Made by a program: the position numbers and the translations under genes. Under the pieces are notes generated by a model. The model ran no database searches. It worked only from the letters and a program-made list of their open reading frames with translations, and was not told the DNA's origin. A DNA stretch of 9,932 nucleotides from an uncultured Clostridia bacterium (lineage in GTDB: Bacteria; Bacillota; Clostridia; Christensenellales; Borkfalkiaceae), in the NCBI GenBank assembly GCA_937915565.1, contig CALDMH010000008.1, forward strand, positions 1-9,932. Reading direction: 5' to 3'. Each line of letters opens with the position of its first letter. Position 1 is the stretch's first letter. Positions 1 to 5,408 of the stretch are shown in pieces.

Positions 1-133
1 CGAGCCGTGCGGAGAATTCAGAAATGAGTGAAGCGATTTTTGTCGAAGGATTAACAAAAACATAGGAGAAGGGGTTAAATCGGGTGTATTTTGATGAGAT
101 AGCGGTGTAGCTATTTCGTACTGTAAAGCCACG
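1..133. other. Unassigned left edge, possible 3' end of an upstream gene
   Basis: No gene is recognised here. One plus-strand frame is open from position 3 to a TAG at 63-65, which would give a 20-residue tail ending EGLTKT. It could be the C-terminus of a gene outside the window or chance. A GGAGAAGGGG sequence at 65-74 precedes an 8-codon GTG frame (84-110), too short to call. A small hairpin (ATAGC 99-103 with GCTAT 110-114) lies just before the terminator. The region may be the 3' UTR of the preceding transcript. Confidence 0.2.
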
Positions 134-172
134 AAAAAACGACTGTCTGTTTCGAGACGGTCGTTTTTTTTT
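134..172 (+). terminator. Rho-independent terminator ending the upstream transcript
   Basis: The left arm CGACTGTCT (140-148) pairs with AGACGGTCG (155-163) with one G-U pair around a six-base loop, and nine T follow at 164-172. Six A at 134-139 precede the stem, so the minus-strand reading also has a T run and the element could work in both directions. It separates whatever lies to the left from the spoIVFA unit. Confidence 0.85.
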
Positions 173-224
173 ATTCTCGGCTAAACAAATTCGACTTTTT
201 TTTCATATAGAAATGACGAAGGCG

Positions 225-253
225 TTCTAACGGTTTTTTTTCCGCCATATGAT
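225..253 (+). promoter_or_regulatory. Putative promoter of the spoIVFA-spoIVFB operon
   Basis: TATGAT at 248-253 is a good sigma-A -10 element, but the hexamer 17 nt upstream (TTCTAA, 225-230) is poor. The same bases read CATATGAT (246-253), which partly resembles the mother-cell sigma-E -10 element. Sigma-E would be expected from the known control of spoIVF in Bacillus, but its -35 is not convincing here. Which sigma factor is used cannot be settled by eye. The leader would be about 20 nt and contains the AGAGGTG ribosome binding site. Confidence 0.35.
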
Positions 254-281
254 ATACCAAAAGCAAAAAGAGGTGTAAGCT

Positions 282-992
282 ATGAAAGACGGTATGGATT
301 ATGCGGAAATGTTAGGGCTCGAAGTTTCGTCGTGCGACGTTACGATAAAGCCTAAAAAAACCAGACGCAAAAAAGACGTTGTCGGCGACGTTATAAAAAA
401 GGTGAACGAGCCTGAAAGAAACGAAACCATCGACGATTATCAAACGGTTGAAATTCCCGAAAAAAGCAACAAAAAGAGCCTTCGGAAGCGTTTTAAATTA
501 GACGTCGTTTACGCCGAGGGCGTGGCGGTTTTCCTTCTTATCGTAACGATTTTACTTACGAATATCTTTTGGGAAGACAGCGGTATAAACAGAATTTTCA
601 AAAACGCTTTCGGAACTGCCGCGGCGGCTACGGATATGCGCGCGAACACGGTTTTCAATGCGCAAGCTCCGTCCGGCGAACTCGAAGTGAAGGTTGAAGA
701 CGGCGTTATGGAATACAGCGGCAAAGGCGCGCTTTATCCCGTTTGCGACGGAAAAGTCGTTTCGGTTGTGGAAGAGGACGGCAAATACACCGTTACGCTT
801 AAACACAGCGACGTTTTCAAATCGGTTATTTCGGGCGTCGATTTCGTTTATGCCGACAAGGGCGACGACGTGTTCAAATACGTTCCCGTGTGCTTTGTGA
901 ACGGCGGAACGGCAAAAATCTATATGTATAACTCGGACGTTCTCGTCACTAATTACGTGATAGAGGGTGGCTCTATTATATGGGAAAGCTGA
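282..992 (+). CDS. spoIVFA: SpoIVFA-like membrane protein, partner of the SpoIVFB protease
   Basis: A 236-residue protein with a basic, charged N-terminal segment (1-75), one membrane helix (about 76-96) and an outer domain (about 130-236). The outer domain reads like a degenerate LytM/M23 beta-sheet fold, with GALYPV, DGKVVSV, VTLKHSD and a later KGDDV turn. It keeps one His (H175) but not the paired HxH and HxxxD metal ligands, so it should not be a peptidase. In Bacillus, SpoIVFA sits in the outer forespore membrane and holds and inhibits SpoIVFB until signalled. The identification rests on this architecture plus the directly downstream spoIVFB, whose start overlaps its end by 13 bases. 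The ATG is preceded by AGAGGTG. Sequence similarity is weak, so the name is by context. Confidence 0.7.
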   Translation: MKDGMDYAEMLGLEVSSCDVTIKPKKTRRKKDVVGDVIKKVNEPERNETIDDYQTVEIPEKSNKKSLRKRFKLDVVYAEGVAVFLLIVTILLTNIFWEDSGINRIFKNAFGTAAAATDMRANTVFNAQAPSGELEVKVEDGVMEYSGKGALYPVCDGKVVSVVEEDGKYTVTLKHSDVFKSVISGVDFVYADKGDDVFKYVPVCFVNGGTAKIYMYNSDVLVTNYVIEGGSIIWES

Positions 993-1810
993 AAATACGA
1001 ATTCATCCGCTATTTATAATTTTCGGAATATACTTTGCTTTTACGGGCAAAGTATTTTCTTTTTTAACGTACACCTTTTGCGCCTGCGTGCACGAACTTG
1101 GGCATTCGCTTGCCGCCGAGAAGTTCGGTTATAGGCTCAAAAACGTAACCTTGATGCCATATGGCGCGCTCGTTTCGGGCGATATGACGGGTATGAGCCT
1201 CGGGGAGGAGTGCGTCGTCGTTATCGCCGGGCCGCTCACGAATCTCATTCTCGGTTCGTTGATTTTGTCGTCCTGGTGGCTTTTCCCCGAAACTTATCCT
1301 TACACCGAGCTTGCCGCGCAGGCGAATTTCGCGCTTGCGGCGATAAATCTCATTCCCGCTTTTCCGCTTGACGGTGGGAGAATGCTCGTTTGCTTGCTTT
1401 CCAAAAAATTCGGCAGGGTAAAGGCGGTTCGGGTTGCAAAAACGGTGAGTTACGTATTTACGGCGGCGGCTCTCGCGTTGTTCGTTTATTCTTGCTTTAA
1501 AACGATAAATTTCAGCGTTTTGTTTTTTGCCTTGTTCGTATTTTCGGGCGCGATAGACAAAAACGCCGCCGATACCTACGTCAGGATATTCGATTGTATG
1601 TCCGTCGATAAAATCAAGCAGTTTAAGGAAATAAAGGAAATTGCCGTCAAGTCGTCGGTAACGGTGAAAAAACTTTATCGCGCGCTCACGGACGGTTGTC
1701 TTTACAGGCTTTACGTTTTTAACGAAAACGGCGAACTCGTGAAAAAAATTGAGCCGTACGAATTGTCGGACTATCTTATGACGAAAACGCCGAAAGAGAG
1801 GATAGTGTGA
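980..1810 (+). CDS. spoIVFB: SpoIVFB-type intramembrane zinc metalloprotease (M50, site-2 protease)
   Basis: A 276-residue polytopic membrane protein. The zinc motif HELGH is at residues 38-42, inside an early membrane segment. The third ligand region NLIPAFPLDGGR is at 123-134 (D131). These are the hallmarks of the M50B family. In Bacillus this enzyme cleaves pro-sigma-K in the mother cell during sporulation. After about six hydrophobic segments, the C-terminal 80 residues (about 195-276) look like a divergent CBS-type regulatory domain, which is known to sense ATP in SpoIVFB. The length is close to that of the Bacillus protein. The ATG lies inside the end of spoIVFA, with a GAGGGTGG stretch about 12 nt upstream, so translation is probably coupled. 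No sigma-K gene is visible, so the substrate is inferred. Confidence 0.9.
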   Translation: MGKLKIRIHPLFIIFGIYFAFTGKVFSFLTYTFCACVHELGHSLAAEKFGYRLKNVTLMPYGALVSGDMTGMSLGEECVVVIAGPLTNLILGSLILSSWWLFPETYPYTELAAQANFALAAINLIPAFPLDGGRMLVCLLSKKFGRVKAVRVAKTVSYVFTAAALALFVYSCFKTINFSVLFFALFVFSGAIDKNAADTYVRIFDCMSVDKIKQFKEIKEIAVKSSVTVKKLYRALTDGCLYRLYVFNENGELVKKIEPYELSDYLMTKTPKERIV

Positions 1811-1817
1811 ATGAAAA

Positions 1818-1851
1818 GCGGCGGCTTGCAATCGTTATTGCAAGCCGCCGC
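1818..1851. terminator. Perfect 14-bp hairpin between convergent spoIVFB and pyrR
   Basis: GCGGCGGCTTGCAA (1818-1831) and its exact complement (1838-1851) flank the six-base loop TCGTTA. It starts eight bases after the spoIVFB stop, but the plus strand continues AAAAGAAAC with no T run. Read on the minus strand, TTTTCATT follows, so as an intrinsic terminator it suits the transcript coming from pyrR. For spoIVFB it may only form a stable 3' end. Confidence 0.65.
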
Positions 1852-1987
1852 AAAAGAAACGATATTCATTAAAAGTCGCCGTATAAGTCGATTAACGGCA
1901 CTTTTTTAAAAAATAAAACCGCGCTCGTAAAATCGGCTTTAAATCGGGCGCAAAGCGGGGTTTACGGAGCTTTGCCGCCTTTCGGGG

Positions 1988-2512
1988 TTATTCGTAAATT
2001 CCGACGCTCGTTTCGCCGTCGGTTTCAAAAAGCTTAACCACGATTTTTTCTTTTAAGGAAGAGGGAACGTTTTTCCCGACGAAGTCCGCTCTTATCGGAA
2101 GTTCTCTATGGCCTCTGTCAACCAAAACGGCAAGTTTGATGCTGCTTGCTCTGCCTGCCGAAAAAACCGCGTCTATTGCGGCTCGGGTGGTTCTTCCCGT
2201 GAAAAGAACGTCGTCAACCAAAATGACGTCCTTACCTTCGACGTCCTCTTTTTTAAGCGTGTCGGCGACTTCGATTTCCTTTTTAGCGTCGTCGCGGTAA
2301 TGAGTTATGTCAAGTTCGAGAACGGGAACTTTCACGCCGGAATTTTTGTCGAGGTTATCCGCAATCGTTTTCGCAAGCGGAACTCCGCGCGTCTTAATGC
2401 CGATTAAAACGGTGTTTTCGACGTTCGGGGTGCGTTCGATTATTTCGTAAGAAAGGCGCGTTAAAGCTCTTTTAACCGCAATTTCGTCAAAAAGAAGATT
2501 TTTAAGTTTCAT
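1988..2512 (-). CDS. pyrR: PyrR, pyrimidine regulator / uracil phosphoribosyltransferase
   Basis: A 174-residue phosphoribosyltransferase-fold protein. The PRPP-binding loop VILVDDVLFTGRT is at 96-108, with IGIKTRG at 37-43 and the PyrR-like stretch DRGHRELPIRADFVGKN at 132-148. In Gram-positive bacteria PyrR binds pyr mRNA in response to UMP/UTP to cause attenuation, and it also has uracil phosphoribosyltransferase activity. The start is at 2512 because AGAGG precedes that ATG by seven bases. An upstream in-frame ATG (2539) overlaps the -10 region and cannot be transcribed from the promoter seen. The gene stands alone here, with no pyr biosynthetic genes beside it. Downstream, a weak 7-bp hairpin (1950-1975) lacks a T run, and the stronger hairpin at 1818-1851 probably ends the transcript. 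Confidence 0.93.
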   Translation of the reverse strand: MKLKNLLFDEIAVKRALTRLSYEIIERTPNVENTVLIGIKTRGVPLAKTIADNLDKNSGVKVPVLELDITHYRDDAKKEIEVADTLKKEDVEGKDVILVDDVLFTGRTTRAAIDAVFSAGRASSIKLAVLVDRGHRELPIRADFVGKNVPSSLKEKIVVKLFETDGETSVGIYE

Positions 2513-2529
2513 AGTTATACCTCTCGGAA

Positions 2530-2558
2530 AATATAACATTTTTTATTTTTTAAGTCAA
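2530..2558 (-). promoter_or_regulatory. Sigma-A promoter of pyrR
   Basis: On the minus strand TTGACT (2558-2553) is followed after exactly 17 bases by TATATT (2535-2530). The predicted transcript start is about 10-12 bases upstream of the AGAGG ribosome binding site's end, so the leader is under 20 nt. That leaves no room for an antiterminator/terminator pair. Confidence 0.85.
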
Positions 2559-2665
2559 TTATATTCCGAGGCTGTGCGAATTTTCTTATAAAAAGTGCTT
2601 TTATTTCAAAAAAAGTCATTTTACGCCTTTTGAAAAAATATAAAATAAAGAGGAGCGTAACGAAA

Positions 2666-3619
2666 ATGAAGATTAGCGACGTGGCGTTGTTAAGGCCGGT
2701 TTTAAGTGAGGGATTTGAATCAAACGAAAACGCAAGAGCCGTGGCAAGGCTCAAAACAACCGACGGGCGAAACGTGGTGAACGTTTCGGTTTGCGGTTTA
2801 ACGCCGAAAAGCGGCGGGGATTATTACTTTTTTCTCGAAGGGAACGTTCCGCCGTTTTTTCAGATGTACGACGTTTCCGGCGGAGAATTTTCCGTTTACA
2901 AAAAAGACGCAATCGGTGCGACCGCAATTTTCTTTGTTACGCAAAAAGAGGCGTTTATCGACTTATACGGTAGCTTTTCGATAAACGGAATGACGGAAAA
3001 GGAGGTTATCGATTATGCGCAGACGTATTTTTTCGGCGACGAGATTTCAGGCGGAGCGAAGGGTGTTCACGGCGCGGAAAAAGATGAAAGAGAGGGAAGA
3101 GAAGAAGCAAACGGCTACGACGACGAAGTGATTGCCGATGAAAATTATTACGAATACGGCGACGTTGATTTCGTAAATTTAAAGGTGAAAAATGATAGCG
3201 GCGAGAAGATTGAAAATGTCGGAGCTTGCAAGAGCGCGAGCGGCGGCGGAGAAAAAGAAGCGGGCGGCGATTGCAACGCTTGCGATGAAGAGAAAAAGAG
3301 CTGTTTATTCTTTGAAAAAATCAGGGCAAACCTGATTGAGCTTTTTAAGAATTATCCGGAAGAGAAAAGCCTCGAAGAGATGGTTTGCAAAAGCAAATGG
3401 GTTAAGGTTGATTATAACGAGGGGAAAAGTTACGTCGTGGGCATTATTTACGACGACGGTAAGCCCGAGTTTTTATGCTACGGCGCGCCCGGGAATTATT
3501 ACGAAAAACCCGACGAACTCAAAGGGTATTGCTCTTTCATTCCGTCTTCTCCGTTTGAACTGAAAAAAGACGGATACTGGGTTATGTTTCAAAGCGCGTC
3601 GAACGGAAAAAGACTTTAA
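2666..3619 (+). CDS. Conserved-looking two-part protein of unknown function with an acidic, cysteine-containing linker
   Basis: A 317-residue protein with no signal peptide or membrane segment. The N-terminal half (1-125) is rich in beta strands and aromatics (DYYFFLEGN, VPPFFQMYD). Residues about 126-212 form a low-complexity Gly/Glu/Asp linker with four cysteines at C188, C203, C206 and C213. The C-terminal part (about 214-317) is compact and aromatic: SKWVKVDY, VVGIIYDDG, CYGAPGNYY, KDGYWVMFQSA. I recall this ending from hypothetical proteins of Clostridia but know no function. The start is at 2666 because AAGAGGAG (2648-2655) precedes it; an upstream TTG at 2630 has no such site. A TATAAA at 2639-2644 may be its -10, but the -35 is poor. 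It is divergent from pyrR, and no terminator is seen after it. Confidence 0.8.
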   Translation: MKISDVALLRPVLSEGFESNENARAVARLKTTDGRNVVNVSVCGLTPKSGGDYYFFLEGNVPPFFQMYDVSGGEFSVYKKDAIGATAIFFVTQKEAFIDLYGSFSINGMTEKEVIDYAQTYFFGDEISGGAKGVHGAEKDEREGREEANGYDDEVIADENYYEYGDVDFVNLKVKNDSGEKIENVGACKSASGGGEKEAGGDCNACDEEKKSCLFFEKIRANLIELFKNYPEEKSLEEMVCKSKWVKVDYNEGKSYVVGIIYDDGKPEFLCYGAPGNYYEKPDELKGYCSFIPSSPFELKKDGYWVMFQSASNGKRL

Positions 3620-3624
3620 AAATC

Positions 3625-3653
3625 TTGTGTTTTTCGTCGGCTTGTGATATAAT
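3625..3653 (+). promoter_or_regulatory. Sigma-A promoter giving a predicted leaderless mRNA for the 86-residue protein
   Basis: TTGTGT (3625-3630), 17 bases, then TATAAT (3648-3653), then six bases and ATG at 3660. The usual start point, seven bases past the -10, falls on the A of the ATG. No Shine-Dalgarno sequence lies between the -10 and the ATG. Confidence 0.75.
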
Positions 3654-3659
3654 CGGATT

Positions 3660-3920
3660 ATGGTAAAACTTTGGTTCAAATTGATGAAGGACAACAAGAT
3701 TGCAAAACAGACGACGGTTAGTCACGACGAGAAATTTACTTATGCGAATTTCGGCGAATACGTAACCGAGGGTTGTTACGAACTCGACGTTGCCACTCCG
3801 CTTATTATCCGCAGCCACATAATGAATTTCGCGAAGTATAACCACGTTAATTTCGTTCCGTCGGATTTCGTTGAGAAAGTGGATTTCGATAAGCTCGTCG
3901 TCGAAAATCTTGACAGGTAA
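3660..3920 (+). CDS. Small soluble protein of unknown function (86 aa), predicted leaderless
   Basis: An 86-residue protein without signal peptide or membrane helix, mixed in charge and with an ordered-looking composition. The N-terminus VKLWFKLMKDNKI suggests a beta hairpin. The middle has conserved-looking motifs (FGEYVTEGCYELD, TPLIIRSHI), and the C-terminus is acidic (DFVEKVDFDKLVVENL). I have the impression of similar 85-90 residue proteins in Clostridia but cannot name a family. The near-consensus promoter immediately upstream supports a real gene and fixes the start at 3660. It lies 40 bases after the 2666-3619 gene, but has its own promoter. A short stem just after the stop (GGCC/GGCT around TTAAT) lacks a T run. 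Confidence 0.75.
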   Translation: MVKLWFKLMKDNKIAKQTTVSHDEKFTYANFGEYVTEGCYELDVATPLIIRSHIMNFAKYNHVNFVPSDFVEKVDFDKLVVENLDR

Positions 3921-3970
3921 CGGCCTTAATGGCTGCGATGACGAACGAAATCCTCGCGATAATTTATTTC

Positions 3971-4005
3971 AAATTCGGATAAAAAATTAAAATTCGGATA
4001 AAAAA
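3971..4005 (+). repeat. Two tandem copies of a 16-base A-rich element, period 19
   Basis: AAATTCGGATAAAAAA occurs at 3971-3986 and again, identically, at 3990-4005. The stretch lies in the 109-base gap between the 86-residue protein and the DUF378 gene, just before the latter's start. Its function is unknown. It could be slippage or supply promoter sequence. Confidence 0.8.
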
Positions 4006-4029
4006 CCTAAAATTGCCTATGCTTTTTTT

Positions 4030-4239
4030 ATGAAGTTATCGGCAATTTTTTCTTTTGCGGTGGTAATTCTCGCCGCGTTGAATTTAAGCGTGGAAGGGTT
4101 CACTTCTTTTAACCCGATTGAGTATTTGCTTGGCAAAGGAAGTTTTTTAACGAACGCTTTTTACGTCGTGAGCGGAGTGTGCGCAAATTTTCTCGTCGCT
4201 TTCGCAACGATTTTTCGCCCGTTCAAAAGGTTGAAATAG
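4030..4239 (+). CDS. DUF378-type small membrane protein (YuzA-like)
   Basis: A 69-residue protein with two hydrophobic helices (about 4-22 and 40-62) and a short basic tail (RPFKRLK). The pattern AALNLSVEGFTSFNPIEYLLG, then a loop and FYVVSGV, matches the layout of DUF378 proteins: ALNWGLVGLF, a short loop, then a YVLVG-type second helix. The function of this family is unknown. No ribosome binding site precedes the ATG. TATGCT at 4018-4023 sits six bases before it, the same spacing as at the three clearer leaderless starts, but no good -35 is present. The basic tail is encoded by the first copy of a degenerate repeat that continues past the stop. Confidence 0.7.
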   Translation: MKLSAIFSFAVVILAALNLSVEGFTSFNPIEYLLGKGSFLTNAFYVVSGVCANFLVAFATIFRPFKRLK

Positions 4240-4331
4240 AAATTTCTATATATTATAAAGGTTGAAATAGAATTTTCCGCTCGCTTAAAAGGCTAAAACG
4301 GAAGTTTCCGCCGGTTTAACGGCTTAAAAGG
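4225..4331 (+). repeat. Degenerate tandem repeat of about 31 bp running out of the DUF378 gene
   Basis: Units begin at about 4225, 4257, 4287 and 4317 (last one partial). Each starts AAAGGTTGAAATAGAA or a variant such as AAAAGGCTAAAACGGAA, and units 2 and 3 end in TTTCCGC. The first two units are the most alike and the copies diverge downstream. Unit 1 includes the last codons and stop of the DUF378 gene, so the array probably arose by duplication of that gene end. Confidence 0.6.
4231..4259 (+). promoter_or_regulatory. Orphan promoter-like element with a palindrome in its spacer
   Basis: TTGAAA (4231-4236), 17 bases, then TATAAA (4254-4259). The spacer is largely a perfect 14-bp palindrome, ATAGAAATTTCTAT (4236-4249), placed where a dimeric repressor could bind. 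No plausible reading frame follows; the first downstream ATG is directly followed by a stop. A chance match in A/T-rich repeat DNA is possible. Confidence 0.35.
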
Positions 4332-4356
4332 TTTTTATGTAAGGTTATTGCGTTAT

Positions 4357-4395
4357 AAAAAGTCGCCCCTGCGAGCCGAACGGCTCGCAGGGGCG
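4357..4395 (-). terminator. Terminator of the AraC-family regulator gene
   Basis: CGCCCCTGCGAGCCG (4364-4378) pairs perfectly with 4381-4395, a 15-bp GC-rich inverted repeat with a minimal loop. Read on the minus strand it is followed by ACTTTTTATAA (T run at 4361-4357). It lies 43 bases past the regulator's stop codon. Confidence 0.88.
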
Positions 4396-4437
4396 TAATC
4401 TTAATCGTAACGCCAAAAAGCTTCTACGCTTTAAAAA

Positions 4438-5310
4438 TTAAAGAGATTTTTTGTATTCCGTCGGGGTTGTTCCCACGACGTCTTTAAAAACCTTTGAAAA
4501 GTAATTTTTACTGCAAAACGAAAGTTCGTCCGCAATTTCGTTAAAAGGAACGCCGAGGGCAATCATCTTTTGCGCTTCCTCGATTTTCAGCTCGGAAAAA
4601 GCCTCCATAACCGTCTTCCCCGTTTCCTTTTTGAATGCTTTTTTGATGTATGACGAGGAAAAGAAAAGCGCGTCCGAAAGCTCGCTTAAAGTGACCTTTT
4701 CCTTCACGCGGGAGGAGAGATATTCGTAAATCGCCGCGGTGATTTTTTGCGATTCCGTTGCGGTTTCGTTTTCGCTTACACCGCTGATAATCGACTTATA
4801 GGCGGGTTTTATGCACTCGATGATGAAAAGTTCGAGCAAAAGACGAATACTTTGCTCGGTGAAAATCCCGGCGTCGTTTTTCTTTTGCGGAAGCTTTGCG
4901 AGGGAATGAATTTCGCTTTTATCGAAATATTCCGGCGCGAGTTTGTTGAGCCTTAAAAGCAAGGCCTTGGCAAAACTTGAAACGTTTATCGGTTTTCCGC
5001 AAAAATACGAAATAGAGTTTTCTTTCACCGAGAAAACGGCGTAACCGATTCTTGCGCCGTCGTTGCCGCCGACGAGCGAAAATTCGGCGTTCGGCGCAAA
5101 AAAGACGCAGTTTCCGCCGGTTAAATCCGCTCGTTTTGCCGAAAAACTCGTTTTCACAGTTCCCTTATCGCAAAAAATCAGGCAAAAAGCGGGGTATTTA
5201 ATCTTACATATTTCGTTTTTGCCGAGCTGAAAAAAGCCGAATCCGTAAAGCGAATGAACGGAAATCGTTCTTCTTAAAGTCGTTTCGTTTGAAAACACGT
5301 CGTTCGTCAT
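4438..5310 (-). CDS. AraC-family transcriptional regulator
   Basis: A 290-residue regulator. The N-terminal half (about 15-115) is cupin-like, with the strand pattern typical of AraC ligand-binding domains (CLIFCDKGTVKTSF, GGNCVFFAPNAEF). It probably senses a sugar or other small molecule. The C-terminal 100 residues form the double helix-turn-helix: first helices around 207-228 (LSELSDALFFSSSYIKKAFK), second around 255-276 (FNEIADELSFCSKNYFSKVF), ending with the family's GTTPTEYKK. The ligand is unknown. The gene is divergent from a CBM9-like protein gene, a common regulator/target arrangement, so it may control that gene and itself. The ATG is fixed by a TATAAT six bases upstream, with no ribosome binding site. 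A GC-rich terminator follows. Confidence 0.92.
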   Translation of the reverse strand: MTNDVFSNETTLRRTISVHSLYGFGFFQLGKNEICKIKYPAFCLIFCDKGTVKTSFSAKRADLTGGNCVFFAPNAEFSLVGGNDGARIGYAVFSVKENSISYFCGKPINVSSFAKALLLRLNKLAPEYFDKSEIHSLAKLPQKKNDAGIFTEQSIRLLLELFIIECIKPAYKSIISGVSENETATESQKITAAIYEYLSSRVKEKVTLSELSDALFFSSSYIKKAFKKETGKTVMEAFSELKIEEAQKMIALGVPFNEIADELSFCSKNYFSKVFKDVVGTTPTEYKKSL

Positions 5311-5316
5311 ACCGAT

Positions 5317-5345
5317 ATTATAAGCAAGACCGCGATAAAAATCAA
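5317..5345 (-). promoter_or_regulatory. Sigma-A promoter of the AraC regulator, predicted leaderless
   Basis: On the minus strand TTGATT (5345-5340), 17 bases, TATAAT (5322-5317), six bases (ATCGGT), then ATG at 5310. The predicted transcript start coincides with the ATG. Its -35 lies 28 bases from the -35 of the divergent promoter. Confidence 0.8.
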
Positions 5346-5373
5346 CGTTTTAACGCCAATAAAGTTATTTCGA

Positions 5374-5402
5374 TTGACATAAATCGTAAAAAAATATATA
5401 AT
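5374..5402 (+). promoter_or_regulatory. Consensus sigma-A promoter of the CBM9-like gene, predicted leaderless
   Basis: TTGACA (5374-5379), 17 bases, TATAAT (5397-5402), six bases (CGACTT), then ATG at 5409. Both hexamers are perfect. An imperfect inverted repeat, CGATT (5371-5375) and AATCG (5382-5386), overlaps the -35, and AATCG recurs at 5400-5404. These are possible but weak candidates for an AraC-type operator. Confidence 0.88.
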
Positions 5403-5408
5403 CGACTT

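Noticed and set aside
84..110. 8-codon GTG mini-ORF after a GGAGAAGGGG site
   Set aside because: It is too short to separate from chance and shows no leader-peptide pattern such as a run of one amino acid.
1064..1831. 255-codon open frame on the minus strand across spoIVFB
   Set aside because: Its product is Arg/His-rich with no recognisable motif, and it is a shadow of a gene with intact HELGH and DGGR motifs on the other strand.
1811..1909. 32-codon ORF starting right after the spoIVFB stop, with a GAGAGG nine bases upstream
   Set aside because: Its first half is the perfect 14-bp hairpin, which explains the sequence better. The peptide has no recognisable features.
2630..2665. TTG start adding 12 residues to the 317-residue protein
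   Set aside because: No ribosome binding site precedes it, and the added residues overlap the likely -10 region. ATG 2666 has AAGAGGAG upstream.
5289..5408. Upstream extension of the CBM9-like protein to 5289
   Set aside because: The extension reads back through both promoters and into the regulator's start. The perfect promoter at 5374-5402 points to ATG 5409.
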